The notes under the pieces are model-generated. The model was not told the DNA's origin, ran no database searches, and was given only the letters and a program-made list of their open reading frames with translations. 64,000 nucleotides of DNA from Nostoc sp. NMS2 (GTDB lineage: Bacteria > Cyanobacteriota > Cyanobacteriia > Cyanobacteriales > Nostocaceae): assembly GCF_017115105.1 (NCBI RefSeq), contig NZ_JABXKH010000147.1:53824-117823 (forward strand), in the 5' to 3' direction. Of the stretch, positions 29,696-38,072 are shown one piece after another. Within the stretch, counting starts at the first letter, position 1, and each line of letters starts with the position of its first letter. The position numbers were made by a program, and so were the translations under genes.

Positions 29696-32266
29696 TTAGA
29701 GAATAGCGAGTAACTCTTTAGCCAAATCTTTAGCTGACTGAATACCCTGTAATGTCTTGCGTTTGCCCTTCAGCACCAGTTCAATTCGCTGCTGTTTTTG
29801 AGTCAACAAGCTATCAATCGCCTTATCAATTTCGCTTAACTGTAACCAAGTTGCAAATACAGCATTTTCTTGTCCCAACCGATGAGCGCGATCCTCGGCT
29901 TGCTCACAGTCTCCCGGACTCCAAGCCCGATCAACTAAGATAACGTTGCTAGCGGCTGTCAAAGTTAACCCAAGTCCGCCAGCTTTGATGGTGCCGACAA
30001 ACACCTTATTTTCACCAGACTGGAATTGATCTACTAAACCCTGACGTTCTTCTGGCTTGGTATCTCCAGTAAGGAGTAAACCGCCAAGTTTAGACGCGAT
30101 CGCCTTCGCTGATTCTACAAACTCAGTGAAGATTACGACTTGCTGACCTTGTTCTAGCAGTTCTTCAGTGATCGCTCTCGCTGCCTCAACTTTAAACTCA
30201 CTCCCTACCTTTCGCAGGATATTCAGAGTTACCAGCGCCTCTGCATTTTCATCAACCTCACCTAGTTTTGCGCGGCGGCGGTAGTCGTCCACGAGTGAGC
30301 GAATTGTCTCTTGATATGATTTGGCTGCACTTGCCTCTAGTGTGGCTTCCTTAAATAGTCTGGTCTTAGCTGGCAATTCAGTTAAGCATTCAGCTTTGGT
30401 ACGTCTGAGAATTACATCCTCAGTTTTTTGAGATAGTTCGTCAAGGTGAGCAGCGCCACTGTTATCCCAGACTGATTTACCCCTACCTACTGATCTATGA
30501 CCAGCATTGCAGTAGTAACGTTCGTATTCCCATTTATCATCTCCTAATGGGTGGTTGACCGCGAATAGTAAAGGATAAAGGTTAGCTGGTCTACCATTTT
30601 TAATTGGCGTACCTGTCAGCAACCATGTTGTTAAACAGTTTTCATGATGCGCTAATTCTAGTGCTTTCTTCGTCCGTTGTGAATTGATATTTTGCATATA
30701 GTGACTTTCGTCACATATAAGCACGTATTTTTGAGTATCTAACGGCTTCGGTATTTTAGCCCAACTGAAACATTCGATTTTCACCTCTGCCCGTTCTGCC
30801 TCTCTCACCCAATTTTCCAGCACAGACACAGGAGCAATCACAAACACCGGGCAATTGTGTGTAATCTGCATCGCCCTGGCTGCTACCAGTGCTTCTAGGG
30901 ATTTTCCTAATCCCATGTGATCCGCAAGGATGCCCCCGGTGTAGATACCACCGCGACGATGAGCAAGCAGCCATTCAACACCTTTTTTCTGATAATCCCG
31001 CAGATACCAACCATTAGCTAAAGGTGCATCTAAATTGGCAGTTCTCACTAACTGTACAATTCCGTCAGCCGCCGCCAGCGCTGCCATTTCCTTAGCAGTT
31101 TCCTCTTCTTGGCGCTGCATCCGAGCAAGTACGATCGCTCCCTCTACCTCCGGTGTAAGGTAAAATTGGTCATTTGTAAGCTTTTCTACCACTTCCTCAA
31201 TCATCAAGAGAGGAAAACGCCACGATTTATCCTCACCCTCAAACTTATATCCCTCAATGGTTTTGCAATCACGCTGAAATTTACCAGAGGAATCATAAGG
31301 AGCGTACACAGCAATTCTTTCGCCTTTAATCTCTACCCTACGCTCTGGAAGTACGTCTACACCCTCGTCATCTTGAACGAGTACAGGTGTTGAATTCTTA
31401 GCATACTGGTGAGCGATCGCATCCCATTCAGGCAATGCCAAGCCGCCATGTTCAAGCTGTTTGATGTACTTCCTCACCATTTTTAATGCAGCTGTAGCGT
31501 GAGTCTGTAACAGTGGCTTATTTTGCTGAACTTGCGTTGCTAGCCAATGACCAAAACCAGCATCAGCGCCATTGAAGCCTACACCATCCTGGCTAAAGGC
31601 ATGATCGCAGTTACTCGCTAAGTATAAAATTGCTTGTTCTAATCGGCGATCGCAACAGGCTTCTTTTTTCTGCTCAATAATTAACGGGAGTTCTAATTGC
31701 AGTTTAATTAGGTCTTCTAGGCTCCAGTTTCGCAGATGTGGAATGAGTGCTTCTAGGGTTGTAGATAATACTGCTACTGCATTACTTACTGCATTGCTGC
31801 TGCCCTCTCCCTGATGTGGCGATGATGTAGAGTCAGCGAGTAACGCCACAATAGCCTCCGTCAAGTTGCCTAGTTTGCCTTCGAGTATCAGCCGATGCAG
31901 CTTATCCCGTTCTTCCTCAACAAGCGCAATTCTCACTTGCTTAGTCGGACAATCTTCTAGTAGCACAGGGTTTAACCTGTCAGCCACCGCTAATCTTTCC
32001 TTAACTACTGCATTAGCAGATCGCCCATTAATCAGAGATTCAGGAACCATCACCGTAGTCACAAAATCCGGTGGTTTGCGACTCTTGGCATTCTTGGATC
32101 TATCCCAATCGCCTTTTTGGGTCAACGCTTTTCTTAGATTCCAGTTGGGGTCAGACAACCGCCGCCGCATTGCCCCCGGTGTTATCCCCACTAACGCCGC
32201 CGCTTGTTCTACAGACAACTCTTGTTTGGTTTCGGGATGAATGATTACAAGTGGTTTACGCGACAT
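29696..32266 (-). CDS. SNF2-family helicase/translocase
   Basis: 856 residues. The N-terminus has an HTH-like segment (ELSVEQAAALVGITPGAMRR), then a 350-residue helical region. The SNF2 engine starts near residue 420: RDYQKKGVEWLLAHRRGG, Walker A in ADHMGLGKS (about 443-455), DESH box (about 517), LLTGTPIKNG, and the C-terminal RecA domain with VFVGTIKAGGLGLTLT and an AEDRAHRLGQ motif VI. It is a double-strand DNA translocase that could remodel protein-DNA complexes. SNF2 proteins occur in phages and in defence systems. It is flanked by the 22-bp repeats and by ASCH genes. Confidence 0.92.
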   Translation of the reverse strand: MSRKPLVIIHPETKQELSVEQAAALVGITPGAMRRRLSDPNWNLRKALTQKGDWDRSKNAKSRKPPDFVTTVMVPESLINGRSANAVVKERLAVADRLNPVLLEDCPTKQVRIALVEEERDKLHRLILEGKLGNLTEAIVALLADSTSSPHQGEGSSNAVSNAVAVLSTTLEALIPHLRNWSLEDLIKLQLELPLIIEQKKEACCDRRLEQAILYLASNCDHAFSQDGVGFNGADAGFGHWLATQVQQNKPLLQTHATAALKMVRKYIKQLEHGGLALPEWDAIAHQYAKNSTPVLVQDDEGVDVLPERRVEIKGERIAVYAPYDSSGKFQRDCKTIEGYKFEGEDKSWRFPLLMIEEVVEKLTNDQFYLTPEVEGAIVLARMQRQEEETAKEMAALAAADGIVQLVRTANLDAPLANGWYLRDYQKKGVEWLLAHRRGGIYTGGILADHMGLGKSLEALVAARAMQITHNCPVFVIAPVSVLENWVREAERAEVKIECFSWAKIPKPLDTQKYVLICDESHYMQNINSQRTKKALELAHHENCLTTWLLTGTPIKNGRPANLYPLLFAVNHPLGDDKWEYERYYCNAGHRSVGRGKSVWDNSGAAHLDELSQKTEDVILRRTKAECLTELPAKTRLFKEATLEASAAKSYQETIRSLVDDYRRRAKLGEVDENAEALVTLNILRKVGSEFKVEAARAITEELLEQGQQVVIFTEFVESAKAIASKLGGLLLTGDTKPEERQGLVDQFQSGENKVFVGTIKAGGLGLTLTAASNVILVDRAWSPGDCEQAEDRAHRLGQENAVFATWLQLSEIDKAIDSLLTQKQQRIELVLKGKRKTLQGIQSAKDLAKELLAIL

Positions 32267-32276
32267 AATAACTAAT

Positions 32277-32298
32277 TCAATAGTATCTATCTATATAT
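32277..32298. repeat. 22-bp direct repeat, copy 2
   Basis: Second copy of the element at 29669-29690 (one mismatch). It lies in the 38-bp space between the divergent SNF2 (minus) and large-terminase (plus) genes. It is therefore in a position to act as their promoter or operator. The part AATATATAGA (minus strand) recurs upstream of the ASCH-SWIM gene near 37988. Confidence 0.65.
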
Positions 32299-32304
32299 TA
32301 GCAA

Positions 32305-33795
32305 ATGGCGGGATGGAACACGTTACTAAATTTAGAAATTGCTACACAGCAAGCGTTAGCTGTGGAGTTGCAGGGCGAAAGTAAAATCACGCTGTTTGAA
32401 GACTTTGAACCTAATCCAGGTGGGCAGACAAAATTTCTAGAAATGACCAATTGGTTGTCTGTTGAACCGCTATCAGCACGATGGTTTTCAGCAATTGGGG
32501 GGATAGGATCAGGTAAGTCTTTTTCAGGTGCAATTTGGGCTTGCACCCGTGCCTTGCTTGCACCTGACGCTAGAGGGATGATATCAGCAAATTCTTACGG
32601 ACAATTGAGTAGGGCGACATTGCTAGCACTAGTCGAGGTATGCCGACTTTTCAATATCCCCTTAGAACCGTGGCGAGAATCCCCTGAAGATCAAGCGCTA
32701 GCGATCGCTAACTGTCAACGCTGCTATATTGGGCCGGATCGAGCCTTCGTCTACGTTTTGAGTGCTTCTGCTTTTACCGGAAATACCCAAGCAGGGCGGG
32801 GTTTACAAATTCGCTGGTTTTGGGGTGATGAATTTGCGTACACTCCAGAAAAAGCGTTTCTGACAATTGACGGACGGCTAGGACGTGGCCCTGGCACACT
32901 CAAAGGACAAGGCATTCTCACCACGTCGCCGGTTGGCTACAATTACCTCTGGGATAAATTCGGCGACCCTACACGCTCCGATGATCTGAAACGCATCTAT
33001 CAAATGGTTTCCATGTCGTCACTGGAAAATCGGGCTTACCTGGGTGATGATTACGTCGATTCACTGGAAGCTAATTACTCAGATGAATTGTATCAACAGG
33101 AGGTAATGGGGCAGTTCATCAACACAGTACAAGGGCTAATTTACAAATACTTCTCAAGGGCTAACCACTCTTTGAGTGATGAAGACGCACAGTTACTTGA
33201 ATACGATCACAACCTACCCCTACTGTTGACATTCGACTTTAACTATAATCCCGCCGTTGCGATCGCAGCCCAACGACGCGGTAACGAAATTCACTTTTGC
33301 CAAGAATGGTTTTTGATGGATTCCGACGTGTGGGAGTTGACCGAGCAAATTGTGGACTGGGTGGAAAGTAACGGTATCCCGCCAGAAATTCAGATATTTG
33401 GTGATGCTACAGGACGGGCGCGTAGTGCTGCTAGTAAGTTGAGTAGCTGGGACATCGTGTTTCAAGGTTTAGAACCCTTAGCCAAACAACGTGGCAGAGG
33501 GTATCTGGTGCGGAAATTCGCTGATAGTAACCCGTTCGTCGTCAACCGCATTCACTCGGTTAATCAACTATTTCGACAATCACGCTGTTTCGTGCATTTT
33601 GCCAATTGTCAAAACTTGGTGAAGGACTTTGAGCAGGTGACGTGGAATCAGGAGAGTATTAATAAAACAGATAACCCACTGCTCTCTCACTTATCGGATG
33701 CGGCCGGGTATCTGATACACACTATTTATCCGTTTAAGAAGGAAACACGCGATCACTCATCTGGTAAACGTAAAACCACAGGATTAGCAGCTTAA
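32305..33795 (+). CDS. Terminase large subunit
   Basis: 496 residues. ATPase domain: Walker A GGIGSGKS (residues 65-72), adenine-binding strands before it, and a Walker B-type IRWFWGDEFAY with D175-E176. Coupling motif LTTSPVGYNYLWDKF. Nuclease domain begins near residue 305 with LLLTFDFNYNP (first catalytic Asp in FDF), and LSHLSDAAGYL carries a late Asp. It drives DNA into proheads and cuts concatemers. It is transcribed with the scaffold and capsid genes, but the portal is 12 kb away on the other strand, which is unusual. Confidence 0.92.
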   Translation: MAGWNTLLNLEIATQQALAVELQGESKITLFEDFEPNPGGQTKFLEMTNWLSVEPLSARWFSAIGGIGSGKSFSGAIWACTRALLAPDARGMISANSYGQLSRATLLALVEVCRLFNIPLEPWRESPEDQALAIANCQRCYIGPDRAFVYVLSASAFTGNTQAGRGLQIRWFWGDEFAYTPEKAFLTIDGRLGRGPGTLKGQGILTTSPVGYNYLWDKFGDPTRSDDLKRIYQMVSMSSLENRAYLGDDYVDSLEANYSDELYQQEVMGQFINTVQGLIYKYFSRANHSLSDEDAQLLEYDHNLPLLLTFDFNYNPAVAIAAQRRGNEIHFCQEWFLMDSDVWELTEQIVDWVESNGIPPEIQIFGDATGRARSAASKLSSWDIVFQGLEPLAKQRGRGYLVRKFADSNPFVVNRIHSVNQLFRQSRCFVHFANCQNLVKDFEQVTWNQESINKTDNPLLSHLSDAAGYLIHTIYPFKKETRDHSSGKRKTTGLAA

Positions 33796-33825
33796 AAGCT
33801 CATGAATCTTTAGCTAAGATATCTT

Positions 33826-34047
33826 ATGGTAAAAAAGAAGCAAATTAAGCTTAAAATCACGGAATTAAGAGAAGCTGCTGGCTTGACGCAGAAAGAATTA
33901 GCTGATTTAGCGGGAACGACAGAAACTACTGTTGCTAATTGGGAGCATGAGCGAACAGGAGTAGAGCAGATAGTCCGTATTGCTAAAATCTGCAAGGCTT
34001 TGAATTGTTTACCTTGGGATTTGTACGAAGAAGTTGATGGGGAATGA
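33826..34047 (+). CDS. XRE-family HTH protein (73 aa)
   Basis: Almost the whole protein is one HTH_3 domain: ITELREAAGLTQKELADLAG and TTETTVANWEHERTGVEQI, ending CLPWDLYEEVDGE. It lies between the terminase and scaffold genes on the same strand, an unusual place for a repressor-type gene. It may fine-tune late transcription or be a small acquired regulator. Confidence 0.85.
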   Translation: MVKKKQIKLKITELREAAGLTQKELADLAGTTETTVANWEHERTGVEQIVRIAKICKALNCLPWDLYEEVDGE

Positions 34048-34074
34048 TCAGCATGACATTTCAGTAACGCGATT

Positions 34075-34884
34075 ATGCCCCTAGATGCCGAAACTCTCAA
34101 AGCCATTCAAGATGCTATCAAAGAATCTTTGCCCACATCTGTAGGCGAAGCGATCAAGCCATTCTCTGAGCAGTTTGAAAAAATTCAACACGATAGCAAA
34201 AAACTGTCAGAGTCTGTTACAGCCTTGGCTACCTCAATACCTCAGCAATTGGACGAGCGATTTAACAGTATCAAGCCCTCACTGGATTTTATCGGCGAAG
34301 TAAAAAAAGAATACGAAAACGAGCAGAACAATCCCGCTGCGGGTGACAAACCAACCGATGCTGACAAAATACGTGAGGCGGTACTGGCTGAAATCAAAAA
34401 GGAATACGAAGGTAAGTTGACTGGGCTGCAAACTCAACTTGACGAACGCGACAAAGAAACTAAAAGCCTGCGTGAAGCTGACCGCCAAACCAAGATGCGG
34501 AACGAGGTGTTAAATGCAATGCGTGGCTTGGGTACGGTGCGGCCTAACACAGAAGAAGATTTGTTGACGCTACTAGAAAAGCGTGGGCTGCTAGTAGAAG
34601 AAGGTGATCGCTACTTTGTGAAAGGTGTAGATAAATTCAACGAGCCTACTAAGCTGGACTTTAAAGATGTTCTTCCCAAAATGTTAGAAGCCGACTTTGC
34701 CCATTTTGCAGTTCCTCGTGGTGGCACCGGCACGGATGGCACTACGGGAACTCGCGCCACACCTTCACAATACAACTTTGAAGGGATGAGCGCCCAGGAT
34801 ATCTACAATCGTTACGGCGGCGATGAAAACGCCCAAAAAGCTTTGATATCTGAGCTTGAAAATCAATACGGGAAACCTAGCTAA
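34075..34884 (+). CDS. Scaffold-like capsid assembly protein
   Basis: 269 residues, strongly charged and helical. The N-terminal half has coiled-coil content (EAIKPFSEQFEKIQHDSKKL, AEIKKEYEGKLTGLQTQLDE). A flexible Gly/Thr linker (GGTGTDGTTGTRATPSQ) follows, with a short C-terminal module (MSAQDIYNRYGGDENA). It lies directly before the capsid gene, as scaffolds do. No protease gene was recognised. Confidence 0.75.
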   Translation: MPLDAETLKAIQDAIKESLPTSVGEAIKPFSEQFEKIQHDSKKLSESVTALATSIPQQLDERFNSIKPSLDFIGEVKKEYENEQNNPAAGDKPTDADKIREAVLAEIKKEYEGKLTGLQTQLDERDKETKSLREADRQTKMRNEVLNAMRGLGTVRPNTEEDLLTLLEKRGLLVEEGDRYFVKGVDKFNEPTKLDFKDVLPKMLEADFAHFAVPRGGTGTDGTTGTRATPSQYNFEGMSAQDIYNRYGGDENAQKALISELENQYGKPS

Positions 34885-34965
34885 GGCGGGATGTAAAAGT
34901 TTAAACTCCTTGGTTTATCTTTGCAACCTTTTACCTCCTGCCTCCTAATTTCTATTTAAACTGAT

Positions 34966-36276
34966 ATGCCAACTCCGCCATTTTCGCCCAATACCGCATT
35001 AATCGAGACCGCGATCGCTCAACGCGCACTCACCCAGCTAAATCTTGCTGCTATGTATCCCCGCGTGGCTGTGCGGGATTTCGAGCCTGGGGCATTTGAA
35101 CGGGGGGATGATGTGAAAATCCGCCGTCCTAAGCGCCGTATAGCTACAGACTTGAATCCTCGTGTAGCTCCCTTTGTCTTTACTGAAGCTCAATTCTTTG
35201 CAGGTAGTGTAAAGCTTGAAAGGCTATGGACAGATGGTTTTCTTTCATACGGCTACGATTCATTTCAAACAATGGATCGGTATTTGACGGAAACATCGGG
35301 TCAGATTGCTGATGCTATCGTCACACCCAACGATAGCTATATGTATAGCCAATTCCGCACTTGGAGCATTGCCGCCAGTGGTAACGTAGCATTGGGCGAT
35401 CATCCCCCCATTGCCATCAGCGCATGTGTTGACAGTAGTGGACAATTAGCCAACTTTAATAATGAAGGACTACGCGGCGCGAATGTCTTCTTAGATAAAG
35501 AAAACACCCCTACATCTAACCGCTATGCCATCATTTCATCCACTGCCAAAGGTGCTTTCTTGGGTGATTCGGTGGTAGTCACTGGTTTTGCCGCTACAAG
35601 TATTGGTGGTGGTCAATTACTGCAACGGGGTTTACAGCTAGGTGATTTCGTGGAACGCTACGGGTTTATGGTAGGTGGCTCCAATACAGTCAGTAATCAA
35701 ACAGGTGTAGCGGATTTAGATACTGCCGCAGGTACTCAAGCCACTCTCCCTATTGCCTCAGTAGCTGCTAACACAGCTTTCCTCTATGCCGATAATGCTA
35801 CCACTACATTTGTTGGTGCGGTAGACTTTACCCTAACTGTAGGTACAGCATTGCAAAATGTCGGAGTTGGGCAAATTGCCAGAATTGGCACCAGCACTAA
35901 AGCTACAGCATTTGGCGTGATTTTGCGAATTGCCAGCAATGTGATTACCCTTGCTCCCTACGCACCTAATGGCACAAAGTTGACAGCAGGTGACATCACA
36001 CCGGGAACAGATGTATTTAGCATCCCCACCATTCCTTCGGTGAATACAGTGAACCATCTAGAAGGCTTGGCTATGGCCACGCGCCGCATTGCTGAACCGC
36101 GTCGTGGTAGTGGTGCGATCGCGGCATCAATCACCGATCCAAATACTAATTTAAGTATTCAAGTTTTCACTGGGCAATACGATTTAGGAACCGTCAGCGA
36201 ACGGAATGCCGCTTATTTTCTCACTGGCTCCAAAATCACCGACTTTCGTAAATGCGGATTGATTTTGAGTCTATAA
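34966..36276 (+). CDS. Major capsid protein, P22-coat-like
   Basis: 436 residues. The early region is capsid-like: ALTQLNLAAMYPRVAVRDFE, GDDVKIRRPKRR, and FAGSVKLERLWTDGFLSYGY followed by a spine helix MDRYLTETSGQIADAI. The middle (about residues 235-350) is a Thr/Val-rich beta insert, and the end TNLSIQVFTGQYDLGTVSER returns to the HK97 core. This layout matches the P22-type coat family with a telokin-like insert. It follows the scaffold gene by 81 bases. Subfamily assignment is from pattern only. Confidence 0.78.
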   Translation: MPTPPFSPNTALIETAIAQRALTQLNLAAMYPRVAVRDFEPGAFERGDDVKIRRPKRRIATDLNPRVAPFVFTEAQFFAGSVKLERLWTDGFLSYGYDSFQTMDRYLTETSGQIADAIVTPNDSYMYSQFRTWSIAASGNVALGDHPPIAISACVDSSGQLANFNNEGLRGANVFLDKENTPTSNRYAIISSTAKGAFLGDSVVVTGFAATSIGGGQLLQRGLQLGDFVERYGFMVGGSNTVSNQTGVADLDTAAGTQATLPIASVAANTAFLYADNATTTFVGAVDFTLTVGTALQNVGVGQIARIGTSTKATAFGVILRIASNVITLAPYAPNGTKLTAGDITPGTDVFSIPTIPSVNTVNHLEGLAMATRRIAEPRRGSGAIAASITDPNTNLSIQVFTGQYDLGTVSERNAAYFLTGSKITDFRKCGLILSL

Positions 36277-36308
36277 ACTTTTATTAAGACCCGTGGGTCT
36301 TTATCTGT

Positions 36309-36701
36309 ATGCCAATTTTTTATGATCCACAGTACGGTATGCCGACATCAGTACCCGAAGGACGAGAAAATGACTTTTTAGCACAGGGCTACCGTAGAGA
36401 ACCGCCGCCAACACCACAAACACCACTCGTAACAAGCGATGAGGGAGAAAAAAACCAAGTTTATTCTCCAATAGTTGACAACCAGCCACCGGGGGCGGGG
36501 TTTATTTTGGTCAATTCTGCATCTCTCAAAGAGCTAACTGAGCGTTTGGGCTTATCTACAGCCCAGGCAAAAGACTTGCAAAGTGGACGACCTTACACAA
36601 AAGTGGAAGACCTTGTTGGTAAAATCCCTGGTGTCGCTTGGGTGACTTTAGATTCACAAATTAGCTATCAAGTTCAAACTAAGGAAGCAGATGACAAATA
36701 A
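36309..36701 (+). CDS. Helix-hairpin-helix head-region protein (130 aa)
   Basis: Short N-terminal part (FYDPQYGMPTSVPEG), a Pro-rich linker, then a ComEA-type helix-hairpin-helix at about residues 67-112 (FILVNSASLKELTERLGL, VEDLVGKIPGVAW). Such HhH units bind DNA non-specifically. It follows the capsid gene, suggesting a role in head completion or DNA handling in the virion. It overlaps the next gene by 11 bases. Confidence 0.65.
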   Translation: MPIFYDPQYGMPTSVPEGRENDFLAQGYRREPPPTPQTPLVTSDEGEKNQVYSPIVDNQPPGAGFILVNSASLKELTERLGLSTAQAKDLQSGRPYTKVEDLVGKIPGVAWVTLDSQISYQVQTKEADDK

Positions 36702-36987
36702 CATTGTGACTGGTTCAGTGCAGCCATTTCCTGGACTAACCGAAGGAAGAATAGTTCACTACGTTTTACCAGATGGGCGTAGCGCCGGACAGGTTAGACC
36801 AGCAATTGTTGTCAGGGTGTGGCGTGATGTAAGCCCTGATTTGATAGCACAGGGATACAGCAATTTACAGGTTTTTACTGATGGAGACAATGATTACCCT
36901 GGTGCAGGGATGACTATCTGGGCAACATCCAAGGTTTATTCAGAAAACCACGAACCTGGAACGTGGCACTGGCCACCAAAAGTTTAG
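36691..36987 (+). CDS. Conserved phage head-region protein (98 aa)
   Basis: Contains LTEGRIVHYVLPDGRSAGQV, PAIVVRVWRD, NLQVFTDGDNDY and a Trp-rich end (GTWHWPP). This is a widespread small phage protein with a beta-barrel look, normally found among head or tail genes. Function not established. Overlaps the HhH gene and lies six bases before the next gene. Confidence 0.72.
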   Translation: MTNNIVTGSVQPFPGLTEGRIVHYVLPDGRSAGQVRPAIVVRVWRDVSPDLIAQGYSNLQVFTDGDNDYPGAGMTIWATSKVYSENHEPGTWHWPPKV

Positions 36988-36993
36988 TTAATT

Positions 36994-37371
36994 ATGCCAC
37001 TCACTGACCACCAAGCAAACCTACTATTCGAGGTCTATGAGATTACTCAGCGCGATACTACTGTTGTGGTTGGTGGTGAGGGTAGTTCTCGCTTGGAGCC
37101 TGATTTATACAATACAAATACACCAGTGAGACAGGCGCTTACGGACGCGATCGCCGCCATTAATAATTTACCCTCTCAAGTTGAACGAGTTGGCGTGATT
37201 CTGGAAGAATTTGAATGTATCTCGCTTGACCCTAGTAACATCGACAAAGACGGATATCAGATGCGGCCAGATAAAAATTTGGCTGCAATTCGCGCTAGGT
37301 TGTTTCCGTATACTGGGATTTTGTTTAAAAAGAGTGGTGGAAGCGGAGGTAATAGGTTTTGCTTGGGTTAA
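36994..37371 (+). CDS. Head completion / adaptor-type protein (125 aa)
   Basis: Begins PLTDHQANLLFEVYEITQRD. The helical middle (NTPVRQALTDAIAAINNLPS) and VERVGVILEEFECISLDPSN suggest an alpha-helical head-tail adaptor fold. Final gene of the right-going head block; a terminator follows about 100 bases on. No named family recognised. Confidence 0.5.
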   Translation: MPLTDHQANLLFEVYEITQRDTTVVVGGEGSSRLEPDLYNTNTPVRQALTDAIAAINNLPSQVERVGVILEEFECISLDPSNIDKDGYQMRPDKNLAAIRARLFPYTGILFKKSGGSGGNRFCLG

Positions 37372-37474
37372 ATCTTAGTTTCTAGTTTGTGCATCAAATC
37401 CATAAATGCGTGATTCAAACTAAAGTGTTCATTTGTTTGCTGTAGATGAGCGATTGTCTTTTTGTGGCAAAATA

Positions 37475-37503
37475 AAACCGTTGTGCTGCGAACACAACGG
37501 TTT
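37475..37503. terminator. Bidirectional terminator after head genes
   Basis: 11-bp perfect stem AAACCGTTGTG / CACAACGGTTT with a seven-base loop. On the minus strand it is followed by TTTTATTTT, ending the HTH gene at 37539; on the plus strand it can end the head transcript. The rest of 37372-37538 shows no gene. Confidence 0.75.
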
Positions 37504-37538
37504 ATCAAAGTTTTGGTTTTATAGGCGCGTTTTAATCT

Positions 37539-37874
37539 CTACGCTGCGTTATCGCCTCCAAATTCTTTTACTTTGGTACTTTTCCACTCAATCAGAACTT
37601 TGCCATCTAGGGCTGCAACAAGATCCATAAATGTTTCTAGCGTTGGGTTGCCTTCATTAGAGATTGCTTTAGCAAGCATATTTCTACGATTTACAGGCGT
37701 TGCGCTTTCGTCACCCTTTCTGCGCCTAATCTCGCAGTAGCGGCGGTTTAGAGTCGCCAAATCTACACCTAATTCTTCCATCCGTTCCCTAATCATAGAC
37801 ATATCCATACTCATACTTCTGCGACTTTTATTTAAGTCTACAAAGGCATGAGGCAACTTGACGATGCCGTGCAT
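37539..37874 (-). CDS. HTH-type regulator (about 111 aa)
   Basis: The ATG at 37874 has AGGAA about eight bases upstream; another ATG is at 37889. Helical, with MIRERMEELGVDLATLNRRY and NMLAKAISNEGNPTLETF and a closing VALDGKVLIEWKSTKV, the pattern of extended XRE antitoxin/repressor proteins. It diverges from the ASCH-SWIM gene. The intervening region has an inverted repeat CATGGCT / AGCCATG (37912-37933) and several ATGCTTT boxes that could be its operators. Confidence 0.65.
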   Translation of the reverse strand: MHGIVKLPHAFVDLNKSRRSMSMDMSMIRERMEELGVDLATLNRRYCEIRRRKGDESATPVNRRNMLAKAISNEGNPTLETFMDLVAALDGKVLIEWKSTKVKEFGGDNAA

Positions 37875-37959
37875 ATAGTAATTCCTCATTTGCTCAAAGC
37901 ATATACTTTACATGGCTAAATTGCAAGCCATGAAATACATTTTTTATGCTTTATAGTTA

Positions 37960-37991
37960 TTGACGTATGCTTTTTATGGCATTAATATAAT
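37960..37991 (+). promoter_or_regulatory. Sigma-70-type promoter of the ASCH-SWIM gene
   Basis: TTGACG at 37960-37965 and TAATAT at 37983-37988 with a 17-bp spacer; TATAAT at 37986 is an alternative -10 at 20 bp. It overlaps TATGCTTTTTATGGC boxes that could bind the divergent HTH protein. It also contains TAATATATAGA, shared with the SNF2 upstream element. Confidence 0.6.
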
Positions 37992-38072
37992 ATATAGACG
38001 ACCAAAAAGAGCGATCGCCTCCCTGGAAAGAATGCGATTGCTCTTGCGGCAAATCCCTACTAGGAAATACCA

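Noticed and set aside
29696..32266. SNF2 helicase plus neighbours as a DISARM or other named defence system
   Set aside because: The partner genes of DISARM (drmA, drmB and a phospholipase D gene) are not present, and the ASCH neighbours do not match a known defence locus.
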